Positions 1-9,693 of a stretch of DNA of 64,000 nt are shown piece by piece. How positions within the stretch are numbered: the first letter of the stretch is position 1; each line of letters opens with the position of its first letter. The stretch is from Codonopsis lanceolata (lineage: Eukaryota; Streptophyta; Magnoliopsida; Asterales; Campanulaceae), in assembly GCA_013146195.2 (NCBI GenBank), contig CM028377.1, positions 9,338,239-9,402,238 of the forward strand, written 5' to 3'. Below the pieces are notes generated by a model that ran no database searches, was not told where the DNA came from, and was given only the letters and a program-made list of their open reading frames with translations. The translations under genes and the position numbers were made by a program.

Positions 1-230
1 CACAAACACCCTCAAACGACACCCGAACAATCCAAACGAAGGAGGGAAAGAAGGAGAACTAAACAAGCAATTGAACCGGCGATTCAACAAGCATGCATAC
101 ATGATTCTAAACATGTTAAGAGCATTATGAATGACTTATAAATGATTCTAAAACATATATAGACTATGCAAACATGCTCACAAGCAATATGAATGCATGA
201 ACGCAAGCAACGAATGGCTAGGGTGCCACA
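1..230 (-). repeat. End of the Tekay 3' LTR (start lies outside the window)
   Basis: These 230 bases match 9464-9693, the end of the 5' LTR, with one difference seen by eye (A at 152 versus G at 9615). The segment ends GGGTGCCACA directly beside the polypurine tract. This near identity suggests a recent insertion, although only 230 bp can be compared. Confidence 0.95.
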
Positions 231-468
231 TTCTCCCCTCCTTAAGGAATTTAGTCCCTAAATTCTTACCAAGTCCCTCAAACAAATGTGGATACTTGTT
301 GCGCATCTCCGCTTCTGTTTCCCAAGTTGCTTCCTCAATGTTGTGATTCTTCCAAAGAACTTTGACTAAGGGAATCCTCTTGGTTCGTAACCCTTGCTCT
401 TTGGTATCCAAAATCTTCACGAGCTTCTCAACATAGGACATATCCGGCTCAAACGTTATATCCTCGTA
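178..468 (-). pseudogene. Chromodomain tail of Tekay integrase, cut off by an upstream stop
   Basis: The translated segment has the chromodomain pattern: hydrophobic strands with VLWKNH and EEATWE, followed by an acidic helix (AEMRNKYPHLF). Chromodomains at the integrase C terminus are known to steer chromoviruses to chromatin. It is in the same frame as the long pol ORF, but a TAG at 469-471 separates them. The frame runs through the polypurine tract and 53 bases into the 3' LTR before its stop. Any separate product would need an internal start (ATG at 441), so the domain is probably lost from the integrase. Confidence 0.85.
231..245 (-). other. Polypurine tract of the Tekay element
   Basis: On the minus strand this reads as a purine run (AAGGAGGGGAGAA) ending exactly where the 3' LTR starts with TGTGG. 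This is the expected place and composition for the plus-strand DNA primer of an LTR retrotransposon. Confidence 0.85.
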
Positions 469-3315
469 CTATAGCACATGTGATTCATCCCTCATATACT
501 TTCGCAACATAGAAACATGAAATACGTTATGAGTCTCCGAGAGTGAAGGTGGCAATGCAATTCGATACGCTAAGGACCCAACTCTCTCAAGAATCTCGAA
601 CGGACCAATGTATCTCGGTGTAAGCTTCCCTTTCTTGCCGAATCTCTTCGTACCTCTCCTCGGTGTCACCTTCAAGAACACGTAGTCTCCCACTTGGAAC
701 TCAAGATCCCTTCTACGATTATCCGTGTAGCTCTTTTGTCGACTTTGAGCGGTGCGTAATCTATCTCTAATTATCTTCACGCTCTCAACCGACTGTTGCA
801 CTAACTCGGAACCCCAAAGTTTTGCCTCTCCAACTTCGTCCCAACAAATTGGTGATCTACACTTACGCCCATACAATGCTTCATACGGCGCCATCTTTAT
901 GCTCTTTTGGTAACTATTATTATACGCAAACTCCGCCAAGGGTAAATGAGAATCCCAACTTCCTTTAAAATCCACGGCACAAGCTCGAAGCATGTCCTCC
1001 AAAATCTGAATCAAACGCTCGGACTGACCATCCGTTTGAGGATGAAAAGATGTACTGAAGTCTAATCTGGTCCCCGAAGCCTCTTGCAACGATTGCCAAA
1101 ATCTGGATGTGAACCTCGGATCTCTATCGGACACAATACTCACAGGTACGCCATGAAGTCTCACGATCTCCTGAATGTACAAGGCTGCCAACTGAGTCAA
1201 TGAATAAGTGATCGCAATCGGGATGAAGTGTGCAGACTTAGTCAATCTGTCAACTATAACCCAAACTGCATTAAATCCTCTCCGCGTGCGCGGTAACCCC
1301 GTCACAAAATCCATAGTAATAAACTCCCATTTCCATTCAGGAATCTCAAGTGGTTGTAGAAATCCCGCAGGCCTTTGATGTTCAGCCTTAACCTGTTGAC
1401 AAGTCAAACACTTCGATACATACTCCGCAATTTCCCTCTTCATGCCTTTCCACCAAAATTGTCTTTTCAAATCCAAATACATCTTCGTGCTCCCCGGGTG
1501 AATGGTGTATCTCGTTTTATGAGCCTCATCAAGAACTAGCCTCTTCAATTCATTATTAGCAGGAACACAAATTCTACCTCGAAATGTCAAAGTACCCTCA
1601 CTATTAATCACAAAATCAGGTGATACATTCTCAACCAACCCATCAATAATTTTCTTCAACTCCGGATCATTCCCTTGCGCTTCTCTAATTTTCCCAAATA
1701 AAACTGGCGTAGCACGAACATTTGCAAAAATTACACCTCTATCATAAAAACTAGGACCCCAATCTCGCAAATCTTCCAACATCTTCCATTCTCTAACCAT
1801 CATACAAGACATGTGAACTTTCCTACTCAAGGCATCCGCTACTACATTTGCCTTCCCCGGATGATACAAAATAGTACAATCATGGTCCTTTAGTTTCTCC
1901 ATCCATCTTCTTTGTCTCATGTTCAACTCTTTTTGAGAAAACAAATACTTCAAACTTTTGTGGTCGGTGAAAATCTCAAACTTAGCCCCATACAAGTAGT
2001 GTTTCCATTTATGCAACGCGAAAATAATCGCAGCCAACTCTAAATCATGTGTCGGGTAATTCTGTTCATGGGTAGACAACTTCCTCGACGCATAGGCGAT
2101 AACTCTTCCATTTTGCATCAGCACACACCCCAAACCTTCCTTAGAAGCATCGCTATAAATCACAAAATTATCTCCTCCACTAGGCAAAGCCAAAATAGGT
2201 GCCGACGTCAACCGCTTCTTAAGCTCTTGGAAACTAGCCTCACATTTCTTGCTCCAAACAAATGGCATATTCTTTTGTGTCAATCTAGTCATAGGAGTCA
2301 CAATCCGAGAAAATCCCTCAATAAATCTCCGGTAATAACCCGCTAAACCCAAGAAACTCCGAACCTCGGTAACTGAACTAGGTCTCTTCCAATTCATCAC
2401 CGCTTCAACCTTAGAAGGATCAACGGCTATCCCGGCGCTAGAAACGATATGTCCCAAAAATGATACTTCTTCTAGCCAAAAGGCACATTTACTAAACTTC
2501 GCATAAAGTTGTTTCTCCCGAAGAATAGACAAGACAATCCTCAAGTGTTTCTCATGCTCCTCCCGAGATTTCGAATACACTAGGATATCATCAATAAAGA
2601 CTACCACGAAACAATCAAGATAGCTATGAAAGACACGGTTCATTAAGTCCATAAACACCGCTGGTGCATTCGTTAACCCAAACGGCATCACTACAAATTC
2701 AAAGTGCCCATATCTAGTGCGAAAAGCCGTCTTTGGAATGTCTTCCTCTCTAACCTTCAATTGGTAGTAACCCCATCTCAAATCAAGCTTAGAATACACA
2801 ATAGACCCTTGCAATTGGTCAAAAAGATCATCAATGTGGGGTAGTGGGTATTTATTCTTAATGGTCACCTTATTCAATTCCCGATAATCTATGCATAACC
2901 GCAAACTCCCATCTTTCTTCCTCACAAATAAGACCGGTGCGCCCCAAGGCGACACACTCGGTTTAATAAAACCAATCTCTAAAAGTTCTTGCAACTGAAT
3001 TTTCAACTCCTTAAGCTCCGTGGGCGCCATCCTATACGGTGCCTTAGAAATTGGTGAAGTCCCCGGTATAAGCTCAATACAAAATTCTATCTCCCTATCG
3101 GGTGGCATAGCATGGTCGGTAGAAAATACGTCGGGAAATTCACATACTACCGGAACCTCTTCTAATTTCGGTGAAGACTTCTTCTTATCAACAACGCATG
3201 CAAGATAACCCGTACACCCTTGAGACAATAATTTTCTAGCCCTTAGAGCAGAAATAAAATGCAAGCCACTCGATGCATGATCACCCACAAATGTAAATTC
3301 AGGCACACCCGGCAT
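469..3315 (-). CDS. pol: Tekay pol: reverse transcriptase, RNase H and integrase
   Basis: This 948-residue frame holds, in order, the RT (CIDYRELNKVT, MPFGLTNAPAVF, catalytic FIDDILVYS), a connection region, RNase H (SDASKEGLGCVL, TDHKSLKYL, ADALSRK) and integrase. Integrase shows a zinc-finger pair (CLTCQ), a catalytic core with the aspartates of MDFVTGLP and VSDRDPRF and the glutamate of GQSERL, and a C-terminal IGPFEI (GPY/F) module. The catalytic motifs look intact. The ATG at 3315 is only the first in the frame, since protease should be fused upstream. A single-base loss in an A run near 3336 put protease in another frame. The chromodomain is cut off by a TAG at the 3' end. Confidence 0.93.
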   Translation of the reverse strand: MPGVPEFTFVGDHASSGLHFISALRARKLLSQGCTGYLACVVDKKKSSPKLEEVPVVCEFPDVFSTDHAMPPDREIEFCIELIPGTSPISKAPYRMAPTELKELKIQLQELLEIGFIKPSVSPWGAPVLFVRKKDGSLRLCIDYRELNKVTIKNKYPLPHIDDLFDQLQGSIVYSKLDLRWGYYQLKVREEDIPKTAFRTRYGHFEFVVMPFGLTNAPAVFMDLMNRVFHSYLDCFVVVFIDDILVYSKSREEHEKHLRIVLSILREKQLYAKFSKCAFWLEEVSFLGHIVSSAGIAVDPSKVEAVMNWKRPSSVTEVRSFLGLAGYYRRFIEGFSRIVTPMTRLTQKNMPFVWSKKCEASFQELKKRLTSAPILALPSGGDNFVIYSDASKEGLGCVLMQNGRVIAYASRKLSTHEQNYPTHDLELAAIIFALHKWKHYLYGAKFEIFTDHKSLKYLFSQKELNMRQRRWMEKLKDHDCTILYHPGKANVVADALSRKVHMSCMMVREWKMLEDLRDWGPSFYDRGVIFANVRATPVLFGKIREAQGNDPELKKIIDGLVENVSPDFVINSEGTLTFRGRICVPANNELKRLVLDEAHKTRYTIHPGSTKMYLDLKRQFWWKGMKREIAEYVSKCLTCQQVKAEHQRPAGFLQPLEIPEWKWEFITMDFVTGLPRTRRGFNAVWVIVDRLTKSAHFIPIAITYSLTQLAALYIQEIVRLHGVPVSIVSDRDPRFTSRFWQSLQEASGTRLDFSTSFHPQTDGQSERLIQILEDMLRACAVDFKGSWDSHLPLAEFAYNNSYQKSIKMAPYEALYGRKCRSPICWDEVGEAKLWGSELVQQSVESVKIIRDRLRTAQSRQKSYTDNRRRDLEFQVGDYVFLKVTPRRGTKRFGKKGKLTPRYIGPFEILERVGSLAYRIALPPSLSETHNVFHVSMLRKYMRDESHVL

Positions 3316-3770
3316 AGAAAAAGTAACCCGCTTTTATGGCAGTCAACTAAAGCATGATAAGAACATAACCAGTCCATACCGAGAATCACATCAAAATCAC
3401 GTATAGGTAGAACTACCAAGTCCGCATGCAAAGTGTGGTCACCCACCAATACATCACAGGATTTAAACACTTCAGATGCGAGCATAAATTCCCCAAGCGG
3501 GGTAGACACTTCAAGCAAATATGGCAAAGGTTGAGGCAGTACACATAGATTCTCAACAAAGTGCGAAGCAACATAAGAATGTGAAGACCCTGGATCTATG
3601 AGAACTCGAGCCTTATGATCAAATATAGAAAGAGTACCTCCTATCACTGCCGTAGACCCCTGAACCTTGCGCTGATCAAGCGCAAACACACGGCCCTGCA
3701 CCTTAGGTTTACCATCTACACTCCTCTTGGCTCCCATCGAGCCACATTCCCTGCTGAGCCTTTCGGGCAC
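3243..3770 (-). pseudogene. Tekay aspartic protease, frameshifted from gag and pol
   Basis: The frame contains the retropepsin active site in the form LIDPGSSHSYV and the downstream DVILGMDWL, which match the D-[ST]-G and ILGMDWL motifs of plant gypsy proteases. In this lineage protease normally joins gag and RT in one polyprotein. Here it sits one frame off both neighbours. It overlaps gag at 3716-3770, and the RT frame resumes near 3336, where an A run appears one base short. The last ~20 residues before its stop are out-of-frame readthrough. DPG in place of DSG or DTG is seen in related elements, so it need not be inactivating. Confidence 0.88.
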
Positions 3771-4831
3771 TCCTTCCTAAAATGAGTACCATCTCCACAA
3801 AGAGTACACTTTCCTAGCTTTGCCCAACACCAATCAACTGTGTGTCCTAGCTTTTGACAATAGCTGCAAGTCATACTCCCACTACGCTGTCCTTGTTGCC
3901 CCTGAGATGAAGAAGTATTGTTTCCCTGCTTCCCTGACTGTGGCCTACCTTGGCCTCCACCTCTCCTATCACGGTTTCCTTGGTATCCCCTTCTGTTACC
4001 TGAATTATTTCCCTGATTAGCATTCTGAGTAGACTGTCGTGCATTACCCAAATTATTCTTGCCCCGGTGCTCCTCAATATCCTGCTCCACCTCATAAGCT
4101 CTATCAACTGCACTCCGATAATCAGTGAGCTTAAGTGCTAGAATTTGCTTCCTAAATTCAGTTCTCAACCCCTTAACAAACTTATGTGTCCTCCGTGCTT
4201 CAGTAGGAATCAAATACGCGCAATAACGGCTCAATTCAGTGAACTTCGTGGAATACTCCGCTACAGTCATACTACCCTGCTCAAGATCATAAAATTCTTT
4301 CTCCCTTTTGTTGTGAACCACATCCGGAACATATTCATTTTTAAACTCCCTTTGAAAATTAGCCCAAGTAATAGGAACTTGTTGAATCTCCCAGCTTTCC
4401 TTCAACACATTCCACCAATGCTCGGCGGCTCCCTTGAACTTGAATGTTGCTAACATAACTCTCTCCTCATCGGTACACCCCAACATAGATAGTACCTTGA
4501 TCATCTCCTCCATCCACAATTCGGCCTCCCTAGGTTTCGGCTCCCCAAGAAATGTACTAGGCTTCAACTTAAGGAATCTCTCTAAAAGAGTGGTATCATT
4601 CCTCGGTCTCGGTGGTGGTACAACTTCCTCCTGTCGAGGTGGTGGTGATGGAGCTCCCTCAGCTTGACCTCCCTGGCCTGCCCCTGCCAGAAAAGCCATC
4701 AACCTACGGTGTGACTCTGCCATATCCGGACCCACCGGATTCTGTGGCGGCGGTACCTCAGCCTCAGGCTCGGCCGGACCTCTCCTGGGCCTACCTCTAC
4801 CACGGCCATTGCCATCCCTAGGATTCTCCAT
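3716..4831 (-). CDS. gag: Tekay gag (nucleocapsid polyprotein)
   Basis: The protein starts with a Gly/Arg/Pro-rich segment, then the retrotransposon gag core (FLGEPKPREAELW, GAAEHWWNVL, FKNEYVPDV, YSTKFTELSRYC). A Gln/Asn/Gly-rich linker follows, then two CCHC zinc knuckles (CSYCQKLGHTVDWC and CTLCGDGTHFRKEC). This is the capsid-nucleocapsid layout used for RNA packaging. The ATG at 4831 (MENPRDG) is preferred because upstream in-frame codons lack an ATG. It starts about 110 bases downstream of the 5' LTR boundary. The frame ends soon after the second knuckle because of a shift relative to protease. Confidence 0.92.
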   Translation of the reverse strand: MENPRDGNGRGRGRPRRGPAEPEAEVPPPQNPVGPDMAESHRRLMAFLAGAGQGGQAEGAPSPPPRQEEVVPPPRPRNDTTLLERFLKLKPSTFLGEPKPREAELWMEEMIKVLSMLGCTDEERVMLATFKFKGAAEHWWNVLKESWEIQQVPITWANFQREFKNEYVPDVVHNKREKEFYDLEQGSMTVAEYSTKFTELSRYCAYLIPTEARRTHKFVKGLRTEFRKQILALKLTDYRSAVDRAYEVEQDIEEHRGKNNLGNARQSTQNANQGNNSGNRRGYQGNRDRRGGGQGRPQSGKQGNNTSSSQGQQGQRSGSMTCSYCQKLGHTVDWCWAKLGKCTLCGDGTHFRKECPKGSAGNVARWEPRGV

Positions 4832-4928
4832 CGAACCCCTACAAGAATTCACTCGACGTTAGAATCAACACACAAATAACCAACCCACCTAGGCCATGGA
4901 ACCTATCCTGGCCGACAGCCAACCTATA

Positions 4929-4940
4929 GCTCTGATACCA
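4929..4940 (-). other. Primer binding site (initiator-Met tRNA type)
   Basis: On the minus strand TGGTATCAGAGC lies two bases inside the 5' LTR. This is the standard plant primer-binding sequence complementary to the 3' end of initiator methionine tRNA. It fixes the LTR inner boundary at 4943. Confidence 0.92.
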
Positions 4941-6592
4941 ACTGTGGCACCCCGACCCAGATTCCAATGCGAAACCCCAAGTCGGACCACCCAAATATAC
5001 ACAAGTAAGCATGCGCAAGTAGGATTATAAAATTCATGTGGCGCAACATCGCATACAAACAACAACTCGGCTACACTTGGCCAGAAAATAATCTTAAAAT
5101 AAACAAGTCATCGGCGACGCATACCGAACCCAACAACTACTCCTACAAATTTTAACACATGCATAATATAACCTCGACGGCCACAACATGCCGGAGAAAC
5201 AACAACAATAATATTTTAAAAGAGTGTTAAGCGGAAGAAACTGTAGTGAACCAATACTATATAAACAAGCTCGACATATAAGTCGGCACACAAAAGATTA
5301 TAAGTCTTAAGTATTCAAGTTATACTACAACAACAAACCCAAAGACAAGTCTAAGTGACTTACTTCCCAACGTCCTTGCCAAAACAAAGTCTAGCTACAA
5401 AACCCAAAAGAACAACCTCTAGCTCGCAAGCAACCAACACGGGTATGGCGAATCTAGCGTGAACCGTCTCCTTGGCTCGGATCTAAGGAAAACAAAACAA
5501 ACAAATAGGGTAAGTCATAAAGACTTAGTAAGTTACTAAAAATGCATGTTCATGTTATAGCATGACATTTATCACAATTATGGCTCATGTTCTTCATATA
5601 GCACTTAGCACATTATTCACATAAGTGCGGAAAATAAATCATACAAGTAGGATATGATATAGGCACGGCCGCCAGTAGCTCCCCGCAATAAAGTTTGTTA
5701 ACCCAATATCGTGACTACGATGCTCATGACTTCGCATCGATATACCGAACTCCGCCGGCTAATAGCAGCCTGTGACGCACGTATTGTTACGGCAAAGGGG
5801 CTACTTCCCCATTGCGGCCTACAATGGAGGGGTGTGTGAGGTCCCAGGTACGGCGATCCATAGCGAGCACGAATCTCTCAATTCATGAAGGCGATGCATC
5901 GTCCTACCCTGACATAAAAATCAAACCAAATAGTGCCAGCTGGACTTAATGCAATGCACAAGTAGATATTTACTCGTCAAGACCAAATAATGATCGAATT
6001 CGACAAGAGCGAACTCGACCGACCAAGTAGGGTATTAATCTCTACAATAAATCATGTCAAGGCAATTAATCGCTCATAACCAAATAATCACAACGGGTTC
6101 AAATGCACATAATTAAACTCAACTTAGACTTGAGTAAATCCGACCAAACGGTATCCAAACTTCGTAGGGATTGAAATTAGAGTTCAACACGTTCAAATCT
6201 TCCCTAGAGTCGACTCCGTTGAGTCTTTACTAAAAATTCCAAATTTCGGGTAGTTGAAGATATGTGCTTCATAACTCAACCTAGGCCATTACTAAGTTCA
6301 TCTAGGTCATAAAATTCATCAAGGCATTGTAATGTGATTCATATTCATCATAGGTTCCAATTTTGAGGATAGAACACATAACAACTTCACAACATATCAT
6401 ATAGGCATAAATTAGGGCATTCTCATGTAGCACTTCTTCAAACAACACACAAAATAATTATTTCTAATATGTTCATAATCTTAAATAAACAAGATGAAAG
6501 AGTATTACAACTTTTACTAAGCATAAAATCCTCCTATACATGCTCCTAGCAAGTTCATACTTTCAAAACACAAGAAGAAGGCATAGGAAGCA

Positions 6593-8757
6593 TTTTTTTT
6601 TTTTTTTTTTATAGAAGCAGGGGCGGCACCCTACAGGATTTTATTAAAATAGGAAAAATATAACAAACTTGAGGGGGACAACCAGCCTTGCCCTTATACA
6701 TGGGAGGACAAAGGAGCCTTACCTCGAAAAGGAAGTTACAAATAGAAGCTAACATAGCAAATAAGCCCAAACTAATGTCTATGTCTAATGTAAGGAGTAT
6801 CATTTTTATCCAACAGCACAGAGCCACGAATGCGCGGAGGAAGCTCATAGAGGTTACTAAAATGAGAAGAAGATATGGAATCACAGCCCAGATTGGCAAG
6901 GAGATCAGCAACGCTATTAGCTTGTCTCAGACAGTGGTTGAAATGGAAGTCCATATCTTTTTGAATATCGAGAACTTGACGAATAATATACCAACAAGAC
7001 CAAGGAATTTTGTGGCCCAAAACAATGCAATCAATAAGAACCTTAGAGTCCATTTCAATAGAAGCTCCGCGAAAACCAGCATCCCGAAGCCAACAAACCC
7101 CAATAAATAAAGCCTTAGCCTCCGCAAGAGTGTTAGTAGCAACACCAAAATGAGAGGAGAAAGCATAGATGATATCTCCCAAGTTATTTCGAACAATACC
7201 CCCTCCACCACTAATGCCAGGATTTCCCCGAGAAGCCCCGTCAACATTAAGCTTGACTGATGTAGAGGGCTTATGCCAACGGATCAACTGAATACGACCA
7301 TGTAAGGAAGTCGAAGTGTGATGCTTATGATGAACATCCACAATACACCTCAAATCAGACCTGATGGAAGTAATAAGCCGAGAAGGGGACTTACCATGAC
7401 CATCATATTTTAGACAGTTTCTGTTGGTCCAAAGATGCCATAAAATCAACGAAGGGAGGATAATATGAGTAAGAGAAGGTTTAGAGGAAAACCACCAGGC
7501 CATACAACATTGATGAATAGAAAGATCACAGTGCTTGATAGCATATTCATCACCAAAAGAAGACCAAATTTGACGGGCCGAAGGGCTGAGAAGAAAGACA
7601 TGCTGGAATGTTTCACTATCACCCAAAACACAACATTGGCATTTAGAAACAATGGAAATTCCTTTGCGAGATAAAGCTTCATCAAGAGGCAGCCTTTGAC
7701 GAAGTAAACGCCAAATAAAAACACTGATCTTCTTTGGAACCGCACGATGCCAATAAAACTTTGTAGAGTAGAATGCAGGCGGGAGATCGAGAGCATTCCA
7801 AGCCAAGGAGATAGAAAAACGGCCAGAAGAAGAAAGAGTCCAGCAGGGAGTATCCATGATCGAAATATAAGGGCCTAAGCAACAATTCGGTGCAAATCGG
7901 AGAAGTTGAGGCGGCTTCAATAGAGGAGTTTAAGCGAGTTGGAGAGTCAAAAGATCCTTAATCGAATCCGCTATAATATCAGGAGGTTTAGAAATAAGGC
8001 CACCATCAATCCATGAATCAAACCAAGGAGAGCAAAGGCCTCGACCCACAAGCCACTTTAAATGAGGTTCCACAAAAGATCGGATGCCAATCAAGCGACA
8101 CCAGATATGAGAGCCCTTACAAATAACTTGAGTTGGATGAGATCGAGAACAATATTTGGCTCTGAAAAATTGAGACCATAGAGAATCTTGAGTTCGAAAA
8201 CGCCACCAAATATTAGCCGAATAGGCTCGAGTAATGTCGCTTAAAGATCTGATACCCACTCCTCCTTCAGAAATAGGGGTGCAACATTGGGTCCAAGAGA
8301 TCCAATGGGACTTGTTTCTACCCTCCAAATGCCCCCAAAAGAAATTGGAAAGCAGTCTTTCAATAGCAAGAAGAACTGATTTTGGAGGGTCCAAAGCAGC
8401 CAATAGATAGGTTGTGATAGAGTGCAAAACATGATTGATAAGAATAATTCTGCCATCAATAGAGAGGAAATTGCCAATCCAAGAATCAATACGGGAGCGG
8501 AGCTTTAGAACAAGAGGGTCGAAATATTTCTTCAACTTTCGGCCACAAAATAAAGGGCACCCAAGGTACACCAACGGGAAGTCTTTTTTGATAAAGCCCA
8601 GAGAAGAAGAAAGCCGGTCAATATGATGAGAAGAGACAGATGTAGAGACCGTAAAGCTGCTTTTAGACACATTAATTCGTTGGCCGGAACACTGTTCATA
8701 GCGGGATAATAAATGCATATATGTGTCCTCATTGACCTCAATCATCATAAGCTTTGT
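6593..8757 (-). mobile_element. 5'-truncated plant LINE inside the Tekay LTR
   Basis: A poly(T) run at 6593-6610 is the poly(A) tail of a minus-strand LINE. Upstream of it are AATAAAAT and a GC-rich 3' end (GGGTGCCGCCCCTGC) shared with three other LINE pieces in this window. Coding homology starts just after where the RT catalytic FADD motif should be, so more than half of the element is missing at the 5' side, as is typical of incomplete LINE reverse transcription. I could not define a convincing target-site duplication. Confidence 0.9.
6772..8757 (-). pseudogene. LINE ORF2 remnant: RT C-terminal part, zf-RVT and RNase H
   Basis: From the right, the frame carries the post-catalytic RT region (YEQCSGQRINVSKSSF, PLVYLGCPLF) and a maturase-like region. 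Then come a zf-RVT segment (FIWRLLRQRLPLDEALSRKG with CQCC) and a type I RNase H (NVDGASRGNPG, EMDSKVLID, ANSVADLLAN). The RT catalytic aspartates are absent because of 5' truncation. One in-frame TAA at 7930-7932 splits the frame between the RT tail and the zf-RVT part; otherwise it is open. In plant L1-like LINEs this protein does target-primed reverse transcription, which this copy cannot support. Confidence 0.9.
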
Positions 8758-9033
8758 TTTCCTTAGGGTCAATGAGAACTAAAACAAAGAAGAAGAGTTG
8801 TAACTTACTTGTATTCTACACCCAAGAAAGCAAATGAGAAGATTAATCGGTTGAAAGTGATCTACTCTTCAAGCTCTACACTTCTTATGGAGGTGGCTTG
8901 AGCAAATGGGTGAAGGATCATGGAGGAAGGCCAAGATGAATGCTTCAAGAAGCCATGGAAGAAGCTTGAGGGAAAGGAATCCCGTTTTTAGAGAGTGAAG
9001 GTGAGAAATGAGAGTCAAACTCTCAGATTGTGG

Positions 9034-9039
9034 CTTATA
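9034..9039 (-). promoter_or_regulatory. Candidate TATA box of the Tekay LTR
   Basis: On the minus strand the sequence CCAATATAAGCC lies in the upstream part of the LTR, followed by a C/T-rich leader. It is the best TATA candidate in the LTR. This is assigned on motif and position only. Confidence 0.45.
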
Positions 9040-9277
9040 TTGGGTTAAAAACTGAGTGGGACAAGTGTCATGACATTGTGGTTGATAAAAATCTGATTTT
9101 GGTAGCTTAATTGATCACTAAAGCTCTCTTAATCCACTCTTAAAACATGTTACTAATGTTAGGACACAAGTAATAAGGGTTAGGGAGGTTTAGGTGGGGT
9201 TTAGAAAGGGTTTTGGATAGGGGTTTAAGGGTAGAATTCAAGAAACAGCGAAACAGAGCAAACCAGTCTCGGGGGAC

Positions 9278-9362
9278 CTTGCTAGGGCAAGGTCTTTCCT
9301 ACCTTGCGACAGCAAGGTACCTTGCGGACGCAAGGTCCTTCCTACCTTGCGACAGCAAGGTC
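9278..9362. repeat. Cluster of short palindromes (CCTTGCG...CGCAAGG) in the Tekay LTR
   Basis: Several copies of a CTTGCnnnnGCAAG palindrome lie in tandem here, including one CCTTGCGTCCGCAAGG on the minus strand. They are about 240 bp upstream of the TATA candidate. The same palindrome recurs at 13371-13524 beside the Athila env-like promoter. Confidence 0.8.
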
Positions 9363-9693
9363 GGCAGAACCAAAAAGGCTCAAAATGCAACCTAAAAGAC
9401 CCCCAAACACTTAGCCAAATCAATGGGGCTTTAAACCCCAACAAAAATGAGTTTAAAACTCATCACAAACACCCTCAAACGACACCCGAACAATCCAAAC
9501 GAAGGAGGGAAAGAAGGAGAACTAAACAAGCAATTGAACCGGCGATTCAACAAGCATGCATACATGATTCTAAACATGTTAAGAGCATTATGAATGACTT
9601 ATAAATGATTCTAAGACATATATAGACTATGCAAACATGCTCACAAGCAATATGAATGCATGAACGCAAGCAACGAATGGCTAGGGTGCCACA

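Larger units (their letters stand above)
1..9693 (-). mobile_element. Tekay-lineage Ty3/gypsy chromovirus (3' LTR cut by window edge)
   Basis: Reading on the minus strand the order is 5' LTR (4943-9693), primer binding site, gag, protease, RT-RNase H-integrase, chromodomain tail, polypurine tract and the end of the 3' LTR (1-230). The domain order PR-RT-RH-IN with a C-terminal chromodomain is that of chromoviruses, and the gag and integrase motifs resemble the Tekay/Del lineage. LTR ends are a perfect 10 bp inverted repeat (TGTGGCACCC / GGGTGCCACA). A 5'-truncated LINE sits inside the 5' LTR. Coding is broken by two probable one-base frameshifts and one stop, so the copy is not autonomous. 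Confidence 0.93.
4943..9693 (-). repeat. Tekay 5' LTR, interrupted by a LINE
   Basis: The LTR runs between TGTGGCACCC at 4943 and GGGTGCCACA ending at 9693. About 2.2 kb of it is a LINE insertion (6593 to about 8757), so the LTR proper is roughly 2.6 kb. It holds no reading frame of its own that I recognise. A TATA-like motif lies at 9034-9039 and a palindromic repeat cluster at 9278-9362, both oriented for minus-strand transcription. The bases TACAC at 9694-9698 would be the right half of a target duplication, but the left half is outside the window. Confidence 0.92.

Noticed and set aside
2047..2346. Plus-strand open frames over the Tekay pol gene
   Set aside because: They are shadows of the conserved minus-strand RT frame with no recognisable motif.
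6561..8810. Target-site duplication for the LINE in the Tekay LTR (AAAACACAAGAAGAAG versus AAAACAAAGAAGAAG)
   Set aside because: The match is imperfect, A/G-rich and not adjacent to the poly(A) tail, so it does not fit a LINE duplication.
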